Source: Pseudoponticoccus marisrubri
Lineage (GTDB): Bacteria > Pseudomonadota > Alphaproteobacteria > Rhodobacterales > Rhodobacteraceae
Direction: 5' to 3'
DNA length: 64,000 bases
Assembly (NCBI RefSeq): GCF_001482405.1
Contig: NZ_LPXO01000010.1
Coordinates: 62,001 to 126,000 of the forward strand
Of the stretch, positions 8,108 through 19,222 are shown piece by piece. A model generated the notes under the pieces. It searched no databases. It was given only the letters and a program-made list of their open reading frames with translations, and had not been told where the DNA came from. Each line of letters starts with the position of its first letter. The first letter of the stretch is position 1. The translations under genes were made by a program, and so were the position numbers.

Positions 8108-8931
8108 TCAGCGGCCCGTGATGGCCTTGAACGCCCTTGTCTGTTCCGTCAGCGCCACTTCCGTCGGCAGCCGCTCCATCGAGGAGGCGCCGTAGAACCC
8201 GTGGCACCGGGACGTGTTCTTCAGTACGAATTCGGCATCTTCGGGCATGGCGACCGGCCCGCCATGCACCAGAACGATGGCCTCCGGATTGACCTTCAGC
8301 GCCGCATCGGCCCAGGCATCGACCAGCGCCGGGCAGTCCTGCAGGGTCAGCGCCGTCTCGGCCCCGATCGAGCCGCCGGTGGTCAGGCCCAGGTGGCAGA
8401 CGATGATGTCGGCCCCGGCCTCGGCCATCGCCGTGGCGCTGGCCTCGTCGAAGACGTAAGGTGTCGTCAGCAGCCCCTTCTCGCGGGCCAGCCGGATCAT
8501 GTCGACCTCAAGCGCGTAGCCCATCCCCGTCTCTTCGAGATTGGCGCGGAAGGTGCCGTCGATCAGCCCCACCGTGGGGAAGTTCTGCACCCCCGCAAAG
8601 CCGATGTGCTTGAGGTCGTCCAGGAACCTGTCCATCAGCCGGAACGGGTCGGTGGCGCAGACCCCGGCCAGCACGGGGGTGTGGCGCACGACCGGCAGCA
8701 CCTCGGCGGCCATCTCGACCACGATGGCATTGGCGTCGCCATAGGGCATCAGCCCGGCGAGGCTGCCGCACCCGGCCATGCGGTAGCGGCCCGAGTTGTA
8801 GATCACGATCAGGTCGATCCCGCCGGCCTCTTCGCACTTGGCCGAAAGCCCGGTGCCGGCGCCGCCGCCGACGATGGGCTCTCCCTTGGCGACCATGTCG
8901 CGGAACCTGGCCAGGATGGAGTCGCGGTCGG

Positions 8932-8935
<4 letters not shown>
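8108..8935 (-). CDS. TIM-barrel protein of the phosphoenolpyruvate-hydrolase-like family
   Basis: 275 residues, with [38 protein letters not shown] near the N-terminus and strand ends such as [34 protein letters not shown] and [14 protein letters not shown]. This matches the TIM-barrel family listed as PEP hydrolase-like (formerly TIM_br_sig_trns). The family characteristically accompanies Tm-1-like/UPF0261 proteins. Tomato Tm-1 is itself a UPF0261 domain fused to such a barrel. Here the pair is encoded by adjacent genes overlapping by ATGA. The reaction is not established; a C-C or C-P lyase/hydrolase on a keto-acid-like substrate would fit the fold. Confidence 0.85.
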
Positions 8936-11131
<2,196 letters not shown>

Positions 11132-11139
<8 letters not shown>

Positions 11140-11920
11140 GGCCGTCCCCCAGGTAGAGTTCCTGGACCTCCTGGTCGTTCTCGATCTCTTCCGGCGTGCC
11201 TTCCTTGAAGATGGTGCCGTTGTGCATCATCGTCACGCTCTCGGCGACGCGCAGCGCCACGTCCATGTCATGCTCGATGATGATGTAGCCGATATGGCCC
11301 GGCAGCCCTTGCAGGATGGCGATCAGCTCGGAGCGCTCGGTGGGCGACAGCCCGGCGGCCGGCTCGTCGAACAGGATCAACCGCGGCGCGCCGGCCAGCG
11401 CCAGCGCGATCTCCAGCTGGCGCTGCTGGCCATAGCTGAGATTGGCGACCGAGATGTCGCGCCAGTCCTGCAGGTGCACCGCGGCGATCAGCTCGTCGGC
11501 GCGGGCGATCAGCGCGTCGCTCTCGCGCGGGCGCAGGAAGGAGAACCGCCCCCGCGACACGCCGCGGCAGGCCAGGTAGACATTGTCGGCCACGGTCAGC
11601 CCGTTGAACAGCAGGCTGATCTGGTAGGTCCGGCGCAGCCCGCGGCGGATGCGTTCATAGGCGGGAAAGCGGGTCACGTCCTCGCCGAACAGGCGGATCG
11701 TGCCGCCGGTGGGCAGGAAATCCCCGGTCACGCAGTTGAACAGCGTGGTCTTGCCCGCCCCGTTGGAGCCCAGCACCGCCCGCCGCTCGCCCGAGCGCAC
11801 GGTCAGGGTGATGTCGCTGATCGCGGCCAGCGCACCGAACATCTTGGTCACGCCGCGCAGCTCCAGCGCATTGCCGGAACTGACCGAGCTCAGCCGGCCG
11901 GCGGGGACGGTCTCGGTCAT
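11132..11920 (-). CDS. livG: Branched-chain-type ABC transporter ATPase LivG
   Basis: About 262 residues with Walker [10 protein letters not shown], signature [15 protein letters not shown], Walker B LILFDEP and the LivG-typical GLSPTE after it, then IEHDMDV with the switch His. The first ATG (11926) overlaps the livM stop but has its AGGA directly abutting. The second ATG at 11920 leaves six bases after GAGGA and is preferred here. The product would pair with the LivF half of the fusion protein encoded downstream to energise LivH/LivM. The 3' end overlaps the fusion gene by 8 bases. Confidence 0.92.
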
Positions 11921-11922
11921 GG

Positions 11923-12972
11923 TCATTCCTCGCCCCCCGTCAGCGGGTCGCGGCGGCGGGCGCGACGGGCGCGCCAGCGCTCCCACAGTCCCAGCACGCC
12001 GTCGGGCGAGAAGAAGACCAGCGCGAGAAAGCCCAGCCCCACCAGCAGCTTGAAGCGTTCCCCCGAGAGGCCGAAGGCCAGCAGCACGTCCGGCGAGAAG
12101 GTGCGCAGCAGCACGTAGATCAACGCCCCGATGAAGGGGCCGATGGGCCGGGTGATGCCGCCGATCACCGCGATCACGAGGATGTCGATCACCGCCGGGA
12201 TGCCGGCCGTGCCCGGTGCGATCTGGGCGTTCTGCCAGACCAGCAGGATGCCCCCGATCGACGCGATCACGCTGGCGAAAGTATATGAGGCGACGCGATG
12301 CGCGGTCACGTTGAAGCCCAGCGCCGCCATGCGCCGCGGATTGTCCCGCACGCCCTGCAGCGCCAGCCCGAAGGGCGCGCGCGAGACATAGACCACCGCG
12401 CCGTAGCACAGCCCCGCGCAGCCCAGCGTCAGGTAGTAGAAGGGCATCGGCTGGCGCCAGTCCACCCCGAAGAGCTGCGGCGGCACCACGAGGTTGAAGC
12501 CCGAGTAGCCGTTGAAGATCGTGTAGTTCTGCCGCGTGAAGTAGAAGAAGGCCGAGGCGATCGCGAGCGTGATCATGATCGTGTAGATGCCCTCGGTCCG
12601 CACGGCGAGCGCACCCACCACGGTGCCGAAGATCGCCGCGATCACGATGGCGATGGGGATGTAGAGCCACCAGGGCAGGCCCATGCTGATATCGCCCACG
12701 CCCGAGGCGCCGAAAATCGCCACCATGTAGCCCGCCATCGCGGCCACCGACATCTGGATCAGGCTGACCATGCCGCCATAGCCGGCAAGGAACATCAGCG
12801 ACAGCGCGATCATGCCCAGCACGAAGGTCCAGCCCATCACCTGGAACAGGATGAAATCATTGGCCCAGGCCGGCATGGTCAGCAGCACCAGCAGAAGCGC
12901 CCACCAGATGGCCGGGATGCGCTCGACCCAGGTGGGCTGCACGGCGCTTTTTCGGGGTTCCGCCAGGGCCAT
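11923..12972 (-). CDS. livM: Branched-chain-type ABC transporter permease LivM
   Basis: 349 residues with about ten hydrophobic segments. It shows the LivM hallmarks GYGGMVSLIQMSVAAMAGY (the family's G..G..S.G...F...GAY) and AGIPAVIDILVIAVIGGITRPIGPFIGA near the C-terminus (the cytoplasmic coupling loop). The tail is Arg-rich (RWRARRARRRD). It forms the membrane pore with LivH. The gene begins immediately after the livH stop and overlaps livG, so it is part of the same transcript. HAAT-family importers of this type carry amino acids, amides, urea or aromatic acids, so the substrate cannot be read from the permease. Confidence 0.92.
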   Translation of the reverse strand: MALAEPRKSAVQPTWVERIPAIWWALLLVLLTMPAWANDFILFQVMGWTFVLGMIALSLMFLAGYGGMVSLIQMSVAAMAGYMVAIFGASGVGDISMGLPWWLYIPIAIVIAAIFGTVVGALAVRTEGIYTIMITLAIASAFFYFTRQNYTIFNGYSGFNLVVPPQLFGVDWRQPMPFYYLTLGCAGLCYGAVVYVSRAPFGLALQGVRDNPRRMAALGFNVTAHRVASYTFASVIASIGGILLVWQNAQIAPGTAGIPAVIDILVIAVIGGITRPIGPFIGALIYVLLRTFSPDVLLAFGLSGERFKLLVGLGFLALVFFSPDGVLGLWERWRARRARRRDPLTGGEE

Positions 12973-13986
12973 CTAGCGACGCTCGCCCAGAAGGCCCTGC
13001 GGCCGGAAGGCCAGCACCGCCGCCATGATCAGGAAGGTGAACACGACCGAGTAGGTCGGCGCGTAGACCAGGCCCAGCTGTTCGGACAGGCCGATGATCA
13101 GCGCGCCGATCGCCGCGCCGGGGATCGAACCCATGCCGCCCACGATGACCACCACGAGACTGGCCAGAAGGAAGCGCGTGTCCTCGCCCGGTGACAGCGA
13201 CTGGAAGGTGCCGCCGACAATGCCCGCCATGCCCGCCAGCCCCGCGCCGAAGGCGAAGACGGCAAGGAACACGTACTGGATGCGCACGCCCGAGGCTGCC
13301 AGCATCTCGCGGTCATCGACGCCCGCGCGGATCAGCATGCCCAGCCGGGTCTTGTTCAACACCAGCCACATGCCCACCCCGATCACGATCGCGGCGAACA
13401 GGATTGCCATGCGCACGGCGGGGTATTTCAGGTAGACGATCTCGCCGCTGTCGCGCACCGAGGAGATCACCGGCAGGGTCATCGGGCCGAACAGCATGTC
13501 GGGGGCGTAGATCGTGTAGCTCTGCCCGCCCCATCGCCACAGCATGAGGTCGGCGATCACCACCGAAAGGCCGATGGTCACCATGGTTTGGCGCAGCTCC
13601 TCGCCCTCCATCCGGCGGAACACCTGGTTCTGCAGGATCAGCCCGACCACGGCGACGATCACGAAGACCACCGGGAAGGCCAGGAACCACGAGCCCGACC
13701 ATTCCGACACCTCGAAGCCGATATAGCCGCCCAGCAGGTAGAGCGAGCCATGCGCGAGGTTCACGTTGCGCATCAGCCCGAAGATCAGGGTAAAGCCCGA
13801 GGCCACGAGGAAATACAGCGCGCCCAGCGTGATGCCGCCGAAGATCGCGTTGAGGAAGACACGCTTGCGGCCCAAGACCTCTTCTAGTTCGTCCGACCAG
13901 GGCGCAAAGACCAGCCACAGCAGCACCGCCACGACCAGCGCGATGAGAAGCGACCAGACCGGATTGCGCTGAATGAAGCCTTGCAT
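12973..13986 (-). CDS. livH: Branched-chain-type ABC transporter permease LivH
   Basis: About 337 residues with an N-terminal membrane segment, a charged stretch, then the LivH core: ITLGALYFLVASGFTLIFGLMRNVNLAHGSLYLLGGY and VVIVGGMGSIPGAAIGALIIG. The ATG at 13986 has GGGA just upstream and is preferred over a GTG six codons earlier without a ribosome-binding site. This is the first gene of the roughly 14-kb minus-strand operon. No periplasmic binding protein gene precedes it in the window, which is unusual, because livJ/K-type genes normally lie beside livHMGF. Confidence 0.9.
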   Translation of the reverse strand: MQGFIQRNPVWSLLIALVVAVLLWLVFAPWSDELEEVLGRKRVFLNAIFGGITLGALYFLVASGFTLIFGLMRNVNLAHGSLYLLGGYIGFEVSEWSGSWFLAFPVVFVIVAVVGLILQNQVFRRMEGEELRQTMVTIGLSVVIADLMLWRWGGQSYTIYAPDMLFGPMTLPVISSVRDSGEIVYLKYPAVRMAILFAAIVIGVGMWLVLNKTRLGMLIRAGVDDREMLAASGVRIQYVFLAVFAFGAGLAGMAGIVGGTFQSLSPGEDTRFLLASLVVVIVGGMGSIPGAAIGALIIGLSEQLGLVYAPTYSVVFTFLIMAAVLAFRPQGLLGERR

Positions 13987-14594
13987 GGGGTCCCGTTCGT
14001 CCACACCCGCGGCAGGGCGGGCCCGGAAACTCTAGCCCCCGATCCGCCGCGCGATGATACCCGAGCGTCTGATCGTGGTGCCGAGAGTCGAAAAACCCGC
14101 CCCTCGGCCCCCAGCCCTTGGCGTTTCGTAGCGCAACTCGTGGTCAAGCGCCCTGCGGGCCTAACACTATGTCCAACAAAGCGCCCCGAAGAAATTTTAA
14201 GGAAGCCCGCGCGCCGGAGGTCGACTTGGCGGACCTTCCCGGCGTTCGTTACGCTTGCCGCATGTCAGCCAGCCGGGAATGGCCATGCGCAGGACGCTTC
14301 CGACCGGTTCTCTGCTATGGATCGGCGGACCCGCGTCACCTTCGCGATGTCACTTGCGCGATACCGTTCGCGACAATGGTTCTCCCCTATGGCCCTATGC
14401 CCCCCCGAGGTGCAAGGTGTTAAAGCAGATCTACGAACGGCACAAAGAAGTCCCGCGCCCTCATCTGCCGGCGCGCGCCAAAATTACCTCTTTCAAATCA
14501 TCGAAATGGGAGCGCAGCTGTTCATGGATCTGCCCCCCGCAGGCTGATGCTTTTGATTGTACCTGCCCCAACATTGCAGCCTATAGTTATGGCT
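13987..14594. other. Gene-free region upstream of the liv/hydroxylase operon
   Basis: About 600 bases with no convincing gene. The short open frames here lack ribosome-binding sites and resemble no family. Base composition is less GC-rich in places (for example around 14185-14205, AGAAATTTTAAGG) than in the flanking genes. It should hold the promoter of the minus-strand operon starting at 13986, but no clear -35/-10 pair was found. It borders the insertion-sequence remnant on the right. Confidence 0.5.
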
Positions 14595-14652
14595 GGTTTT
14601 GTTGCAGAACTCTGACGTCGGATGATTCACTTCGCGAATCCATGGAGTTAGA

Positions 14653-15231
14653 CGCGTCGAGCGCGCCAACCGCACGCTGCAGGATCGGCTGGTGAAGGAG
14701 CTGCGCCTGGCGGGCATCTGCGACATGGCGGCGGCAAATGCGTTCCTGCCGGGCTTCATCGCGCGCTACAACGCGACGTTCGCCAAGGTCCCGCGCCGCC
14801 CGGATGACCTGCATCGCGCGCTGAATGTCGAGCCGCACCGCTTGCGCGACATCCTGTGCTGGCGAGACGAGCGCTATGTCAGCAACCAGCTGGCGTTCTG
14901 CTACGACCGGCTGCGGATCATCCTGCAGGAAAACGAGATCACCTGCGGCCTGCCGGGCAAGTCCATCGACACCTTCGAGTATTCCGACGGCCGGCTCGAG
15001 TTCCGCTGGCAAGGCGTGGCGCTGCCCCACACCGTCTTCGACAAGGACCAGCACGTCACCCACGCGGCGATCACCGAGAACAAGCACCCCAGCGCGGTGC
15101 TCGCCCACATCAAGGCCGCGCAGGACAAGGCGCCTCCGAAAAAGCGCCGTGCCGGCAAACAGCGGACGCAATACACGCCGACCGGCCGCCGCAACACCGG
15201 TTGGAACATCGCCGCGCCGACGGGCCGCTGA
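14653..15231 (+). pseudogene. ISNCY-type transposase, C-terminal fragment
   Basis: The reading frame encodes VERANRTLQDRLVKELRLAG, then AFLPGFIARYNATFAKVPR and LPHTVFDKDQHVT. This is the C-terminal end of ISNCY-family transposases, whose intact length is about 400 residues or more. The DDE catalytic core is missing at the left side and no start codon with a ribosome-binding site is present. The last codons (after about 15210) are read from IS5 sequence in a different frame, so the fragment was joined to the IS5 remnant by recombination. Confidence 0.75.
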
Positions 15232-15852
15232 ACCTGCTCGTGGACAGCACCGGGATCAAGTTCCTGGGCGATGGCGAATGGCAGACCCGCAAGCACGGGC
15301 CACAGGGCCGGCGCCAGTGGCGCAAGGTCCATCTGGCCATGGACCGCGCGACGTCCGACATCCGCGCTGTTGAGTTCACACCCAGCCGCGACGGCGATAG
15401 CCCCGTGCTGCCGGACTTGCTCGGCCAGATCCCGGAAGGCGAACCGATCGGCACAGTGACCGCGGACGGCGCCTACGACACGCGCCGCTGCTACAAGGCC
15501 ATCATCGAGCGTGACGCGGTTCCGATCATTCCGATCCGCAAGAACGGGCGGCTATGGAAGGATGACTGCCCCGCGGCACGCACCCGAAACGACACCCTGC
15601 GTGCCACCCGACCTACGGGCGGACGTTCTGGAAACGCTGGACAGGCTACCATGCCCGCGGCCGGATCGAGGCAAGAATGCGTTGCCTGAAAGCCTTCGGC
15701 GAGCGCATCATGGCCGTTCGCCATTGTCGCTCGGACCAATGGCGCGTCAATGGCTCACCCCCGACCGCCAGGCCGCCAAAATCCACATCCGGATCGCTCT
15801 CATGAACCGCTTCAGCGCCCTCGGCACCACCGACATCGTCCGCGCGGCATGA
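15217..15852 (+). pseudogene. IS5-family transposase, truncated and frameshifted
   Basis: The encoded segment RRADGPLNLLVDSTGIKFLG ... WRKVHLAMD ... TADGAYDTRRCY ... IIPIRKNGR is the central catalytic part of an IS5-group transposase. The N-terminal third is absent. Near 15612 a base is lost: the expected GRxFWKRWTGYHARGRIEARMRCLKAFGERI is found in another frame. A second disruption near 15720-15760 precedes the end ARQWLTPDRQAAKIHIRIAL, MNRFSALGTTDIVRAA. At least two frameshifts make it non-functional. Confidence 0.8.
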
Positions 15853-16059
15853 AGTCAGTGGGGAAGGAGCAGTCGCGCCTCAGGCGAGCGTTGCGCAACG
15901 ACGCCGCCTTCATGAAAGAACTACGAGACCTGTCCGACCAACAGGAAACCATTCAAGAAGCCTGATCGATGCTTCGGGCAGTATGGCACCCGATGACGAA
16001 GAGGTCGTTTTGGCCATCGTTCAGTCTCAGGCCCGGGCACCTTTGTCGCGCAGCAACGC

Positions 16060-16079
16060 CTGAGCGGCCGGCCGCTCAG
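16060..16079. terminator. 20-bp perfect palindrome over the stop of the GntR gene
   Basis: CTGAGCGGCCGGCCGCTCAG is fully palindromic and includes the TGA stop of the minus-strand GntR gene. It would form a strong GC-rich hairpin at the 3' end of that message. No U-run follows on the minus strand, so it is a weak intrinsic terminator at best. It could also be a site for a dimeric protein. Confidence 0.4.
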
Positions 16080-16789
16080 ACCACCAGCGCGCGCAGCGAA
16101 CGGTCCCGCGCGCTGTCGAGGTGATGGGCCAGCGCGCGCTTTGCTCCCTCAACATCGCCGGCGGCCAGCCGGTCGAGCACCGCCATGTGCTCGTCCAGCG
16201 CCGGGCCGCTTTCCAGCAGTGAAGGCGGCAGGTTGAGCCGCGCCAGCAGCATGATCGTCTCGTTGCGGCGATGCACCTCGGCCACGAGGTCATTGTCCAG
16301 CGCGGCCACGATCTGGCGGTGCAGATCGTGGTCGGTCTCGATCCGGCGCACGGTATGGTCGGGCCCCAGCGCGCCGCGGCGCTGCTCGTCGATCAAGGCC
16401 TGGGTGCGCACGCGGATCTCGTCGATCTGCTGCGGCGTGGCGCGCGCGGCGAAGGCGTCCAGCGCCTGCAGCTCGATCAGGCTGCGCAGCTCGTAGCTCT
16501 CGGCCACCTCCTTGCGGGTGATCTCGCGGAACTCGATGCCGCGCTTGGGGATCAGCCGCACGACGCTTTCCGCCTCCAGCCATTTCAGCGCCTCGCGGAT
16601 CGAGGACAGGCTGCAGCCGGTCTCGGCCGCGATCTCGCGCTGGCTGATCAGGCGGCCGGGACGGATGCGCCGGCTCATCAGCGCCTCGATGATCTGCTCG
16701 TAGGCGACGCGGCGCAGGTTGCCCTCGGCCGCCTGCCCCTCCTTTTCGGTGCGCGCACCGTCCTGTGCCTGCTCCATCGCTGCTGCCAT
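16076..16789 (-). CDS. GntR-family transcriptional regulator (FCD/VanR type)
   Basis: 237 residues. The winged HTH covers about residues 25-95 (RRVAYEQIIEALMSRRIRPGRLISQREIA ... SSIREALKWLEAE), followed by the all-helical FCD ligand-binding domain with ESYELRSLIELQALDAFA, the metal-site Asp in DHDLHRQIV, and HMAVLDRLAAGDVEGAKRALAHHL near the end. It is transcribed away from the acid-sugar operon that starts at 16936, and the two share a 146-bp upstream region with a candidate operator. It is probably the local repressor, responding to a sugar acid or pathway intermediate (inference). Confidence 0.92.
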   Translation of the reverse strand: MAAAMEQAQDGARTEKEGQAAEGNLRRVAYEQIIEALMSRRIRPGRLISQREIAAETGCSLSSIREALKWLEAESVVRLIPKRGIEFREITRKEVAESYELRSLIELQALDAFAARATPQQIDEIRVRTQALIDEQRRGALGPDHTVRRIETDHDLHRQIVAALDNDLVAEVHRRNETIMLLARLNLPPSLLESGPALDEHMAVLDRLAAGDVEGAKRALAHHLDSARDRSLRALVV

Positions 16790-16848
16790 CCCCTGTCCTG
16801 ACGCGCCGGACCCCGTGGCCCGGCCGGTGGAAAATTCCCGAAACCATG

Positions 16849-16898
16849 TTGACAGACCGGCGCGCGAATGAAAAGGCTTAGTTGCGCGCCTAACTAAG
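16849..16898 (+). promoter_or_regulatory. Candidate promoter and operator of the acid-sugar operon
   Basis: TTGACA at 16849-16854 is a consensus -35 box for the plus strand; no clean -10 follows. An inverted repeat, CTTAGTT at 16877-16883 and AACTAAG at 16892-16898 with an 8-base spacer, lies where transcription should begin. It is the natural candidate operator for the divergent GntR regulator. Function is inferred from position and symmetry only. Confidence 0.45.
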
Positions 16899-16935
16899 CG
16901 CTCAGTTGAAACACCAGATAGCCGAGCCAGCCCAA

Positions 16936-18117
16936 ATGCCCTCTTCGATCCCGCAAACCAGCGCGCCGACCGCCCTGTCGGGCTATCGCCGTGGCGATGG
17001 CCGGATCGGGTGCCGCGCGCATCTGCTGGTGCTGAACGCCACCGGGCTGACCGACCGCATCGCCCGCCGCATCGCCGCCGCGGTGCCGGGCACGGTGCTG
17101 ACCAGCTATCCCTATGGCATGGGCGTGCTGGGCCCCGATGCCGATGCCGCGCGCCGCGCCCTGCGCGGGCTGGCCAACCATCCCAATACCGGCGCGGTGC
17201 TCCTGCTCAGCGCCGACCGTTCGCGGCTGGACGAGGTGGCCGAGGCGCTGGACCCCGCCCGCCCCTTCGAGGCCCTCGCGCTGGACAGCGCCGATCACGA
17301 CGCGCTGCGCCTGACCGCGCTGGGGACCGCCGCGGCGATGCGGCTGCGGCGCGCGGCCTCGCGGCAGGCGCGCGACGCGGTGACGCCCGCTGCGCTTTGC
17401 GTGGCGCTGGAATGCGGCCTGTCCGACCCGACCTCGGGCATCGCGGCCAACCCGCTGATCGGCCATGTCGCCGACCGGATCGTCGACGCGGGCGGTACCG
17501 TGATCCTGGGCGAGACGCTGGAATGGCTGGGCGTCGAGGACCAGCTGGCCCGCCGCGCCCGCACACCCGAGATCGCCCGTCGCATCACCGAGGCCGTCAC
17601 GCGGCGCGAGGCGCTGGCGGTGGCGAACGGGGTCGATCTGCTGGGGCTGAACCCCAACCGCCGCAATATCGAGGAAGGGCTGACCACGATCGAGGAGAAG
17701 GCCTCGGGCTCGGTCGCGAAATCCGGCAGCCGCCCGATCGAGGGCGTGCTGGACTATGCCGAAGCGCCGCCCCGCCCGGGGCTGTGGCTGATGGACGGGC
17801 CCAGCTACACGCCCGAGTCGGTGACCGGCATGGTCGCGGCCGGCGCGCAGGTCGCGCTGTTCTCGACCGGCAGCGGCAACAGCTATGCCAGCGCGCTTTG
17901 CCCGACGCTCAAGATCTCGGCCAATGCGCGCACCGTCGCGGCGCTGGACACCCAGATCGACATCGACGCCTCGGCCCTGATGGGCGGGCAGGACGCGGCC
18001 GCCATGGCCGGGCCCGTGCTGGACGAGATCGCGGCCGTCTTCGGCGGCGCGCTGACCTGGGGCGAGGTGACGGACGAGGGCAACGAGGTCATCAGCCGCT
18101 ACGGAGAAGCCCTGTGA
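16936..18117 (+). CDS. UxaA-family hydro-lyase, large component (altronate/galactarate dehydratase-like C-terminal domain)
   Basis: 393 residues resembling the C-terminal catalytic part of altronate and galactarate dehydratases: SYPYGMGVLGPD, ALECGLSDPTSGIAANPLIGHVADRIVDAGGTVILGE, EEKASGSVAKSGSRP and FSTGSGNSYASALCPTLKISAN. The usual N-terminal SAF domain is missing and is supplied by the next gene, so the enzyme is a two-gene version. The ATG at 16936 is preferred over a TTG ten codons earlier; neither has a strong ribosome-binding site. It probably dehydrates a sugar acid and is first in the operon. Confidence 0.85.
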   Translation: MPSSIPQTSAPTALSGYRRGDGRIGCRAHLLVLNATGLTDRIARRIAAAVPGTVLTSYPYGMGVLGPDADAARRALRGLANHPNTGAVLLLSADRSRLDEVAEALDPARPFEALALDSADHDALRLTALGTAAAMRLRRAASRQARDAVTPAALCVALECGLSDPTSGIAANPLIGHVADRIVDAGGTVILGETLEWLGVEDQLARRARTPEIARRITEAVTRREALAVANGVDLLGLNPNRRNIEEGLTTIEEKASGSVAKSGSRPIEGVLDYAEAPPRPGLWLMDGPSYTPESVTGMVAAGAQVALFSTGSGNSYASALCPTLKISANARTVAALDTQIDIDASALMGGQDAAAMAGPVLDEIAAVFGGALTWGEVTDEGNEVISRYGEAL

Positions 18118-18410
18118 CCGACGCGCTCTGCCTGTCCGCCGGCGATGATGTCGCCAACCTGCTGGGCGATGTGCGCGCCGGCGACACGATCCGCCTGCGG
18201 CCCGATGGCACCACGCTGGTCGCGGCCGGCGACATCCCCTGCCACCACAAGATCGCGCTGCGGGCGCTGGCCCCGGGCGCGGTCGTGACCCGCAACGGCA
18301 TCGCCATCGGCACGGCGACCTGCGCCATCGCCGCCGGCGCGCATGTGCATATCCACAACCTGCGGTCGCTGCGCGCGCGGCCCGCCTCGCAAAAGGACAT
18401 CCGCTCGTGA
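18114..18410 (+). CDS. UxaA-family hydro-lyase, small component (SAF domain)
   Basis: 98 residues with a GTG start that overlaps the upstream stop (GTGA), preceded by GGAG. GDTIRLRPDG, DIPCHHKIALRALAPGAVVTRNGIAIGTAT and AGAHVHIHNLRS match the SAF domain of altronate dehydratases, including the His-rich NLRS end. The split SAF/UxaA_C arrangement is found in several sugar-acid dehydratases. It acts together with the preceding gene product. It is short and starts with GTG, so it is easily overlooked. Confidence 0.83.
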   Translation: MTDALCLSAGDDVANLLGDVRAGDTIRLRPDGTTLVAAGDIPCHHKIALRALAPGAVVTRNGIAIGTATCAIAAGAHVHIHNLRSLRARPASQKDIRS

Positions 18411-19222
18411 CACAGCTGACCCCCACCCTGGCCAAGGGCCACCTGTTCCGCCGCAAGCTGCGCGAGGGACAGATGGTCAGCGGCGCCTGGTCCACCCTGG
18501 GCTCGCCCGAGATTGCCTGCCTGATGGCGCGCGCGGGGCTGGACTACCTGCTGGTGGATCTCGAACACGGGCGCGGCGGGCTGGAGGGGCTGGCCGCGCA
18601 GGTGCAGGCGCTGGCGGGGTTCGACACGGCCGTCATGGTGCGCCTGCCCGATCACGACGCCGGCAGCATCAAGCGCATCCTCGACATCGGCGCCAACGCG
18701 CTGCTGGTGCCGCAGGTGGACAGCGCCGAGCAGGCGCGCCAAGTGCTGGACGCGGCGCTCTTCCCGACCGAGGGGCGGCGCGGCGTGGCCGTGGGCGCGA
18801 TTGCCGCGGCCGATTGGGGCTATGCGCCGGCCGCCTATTTCGAGCACGCCAATGACGCGCTGACGGTGATCGCGCAGATCGAGTCGCCCCAGGCGGTCGC
18901 GGCGCTGGACGACATCCTGGCGCTGTCGCGGCTCGACGGGCTGTTCGTCGGGCCGAACGACCTGTCGGCCTCGATGGGGCTGTTCCGCCAGTTCGACGCG
19001 CCCGCCTTCGTCGAGACATTCGAGCAGGTGATGACCCGCACGCTGGCGGCGGACAAGGTCTTCGGCGCGCTGCCGGTGCCGGGGCTCGGGCTGGAGGAGC
19101 TTGCCGCGCGCGGCGCGCAGGTGGTGCCGGCCGGATCGGACCAGACGGTGCTGCGCGCCGGGGCGCAGGGCCTCGTCGCCGCCACCCGCGCCGCCGCTGC
19201 ACAGACAGGAGAGACGACATGA
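18407..19222 (+). CDS. HpcH/HpaI-family class II aldolase
   Basis: 271 residues with VSGAWSTLGSPEIACLMARAGLDYLLVDLEHGRGG at the N-terminus, the metal-site Glu in AQIESPQAV, and DGLFVGPNDLSASMG. These are hallmarks of divalent-metal aldolases of the 4-hydroxy-2-oxovalerate/2-keto-3-deoxy-acid type, which cleave 2-keto-3-deoxy sugar acids to pyruvate and an aldehyde. The GTG start at 18407 overlaps the previous stop (GTGA) and has AGGA upstream. It lies between a dehydratase and an aldehyde dehydrogenase, as expected for dehydration, cleavage and aldehyde oxidation. Confidence 0.9.
   Translation: MTQLTPTLAKGHLFRRKLREGQMVSGAWSTLGSPEIACLMARAGLDYLLVDLEHGRGGLEGLAAQVQALAGFDTAVMVRLPDHDAGSIKRILDIGANALLVPQVDSAEQARQVLDAALFPTEGRRGVAVGAIAAADWGYAPAAYFEHANDALTVIAQIESPQAVAALDDILALSRLDGLFVGPNDLSASMGLFRQFDAPAFVETFEQVMTRTLAADKVFGALPVPGLGLEELAARGAQVVPAGSDQTVLRAGAQGLVAATRAAAAQTGETT

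Larger units (their letters stand above)
14595..15906 (+). mobile_element. Decayed composite insertion-sequence remnant (IS5 ends with ISNCY fragment)
   Basis: The segment contains a truncated ISNCY transposase followed by a broken IS5-family transposase. A possible imperfect inverted repeat bounds it: GGTTTTGTTGCAGAAC at 14595 and, on the other strand, GGCGTCGTTGCGCAAC ending at 15906. The bases GTTGC and AAC match. GATTCACTTCGCGAATC at 14624-14640 is a short internal inverted repeat near the left end. No target-site duplication was found. Neither transposase is intact, so the element should be immobile. The boundaries are tentative. Confidence 0.5.

Noticed and set aside
14118-14547. Several open frames of 100-190 codons upstream of the insertion-sequence remnant
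   Set aside because: They overlap each other in different frames, lack ribosome-binding sites, have atypical composition and no recognisable motifs.
14624-14640. GATTCACTTCGCGAATC as a regulatory operator
   Set aside because: It lies within the probable left end of the insertion-sequence remnant with no nearby gene start, so an element-internal repeat is more likely.
15849-15965. 38-codon open frame (MKSVGKEQSRLRRALRN...) just after the IS5 fragment
   Set aside because: It starts on the last codons of the IS5 remnant, has no ribosome-binding site, resembles nothing recognisable, and includes the possible right inverted repeat of the element. More likely non-coding.
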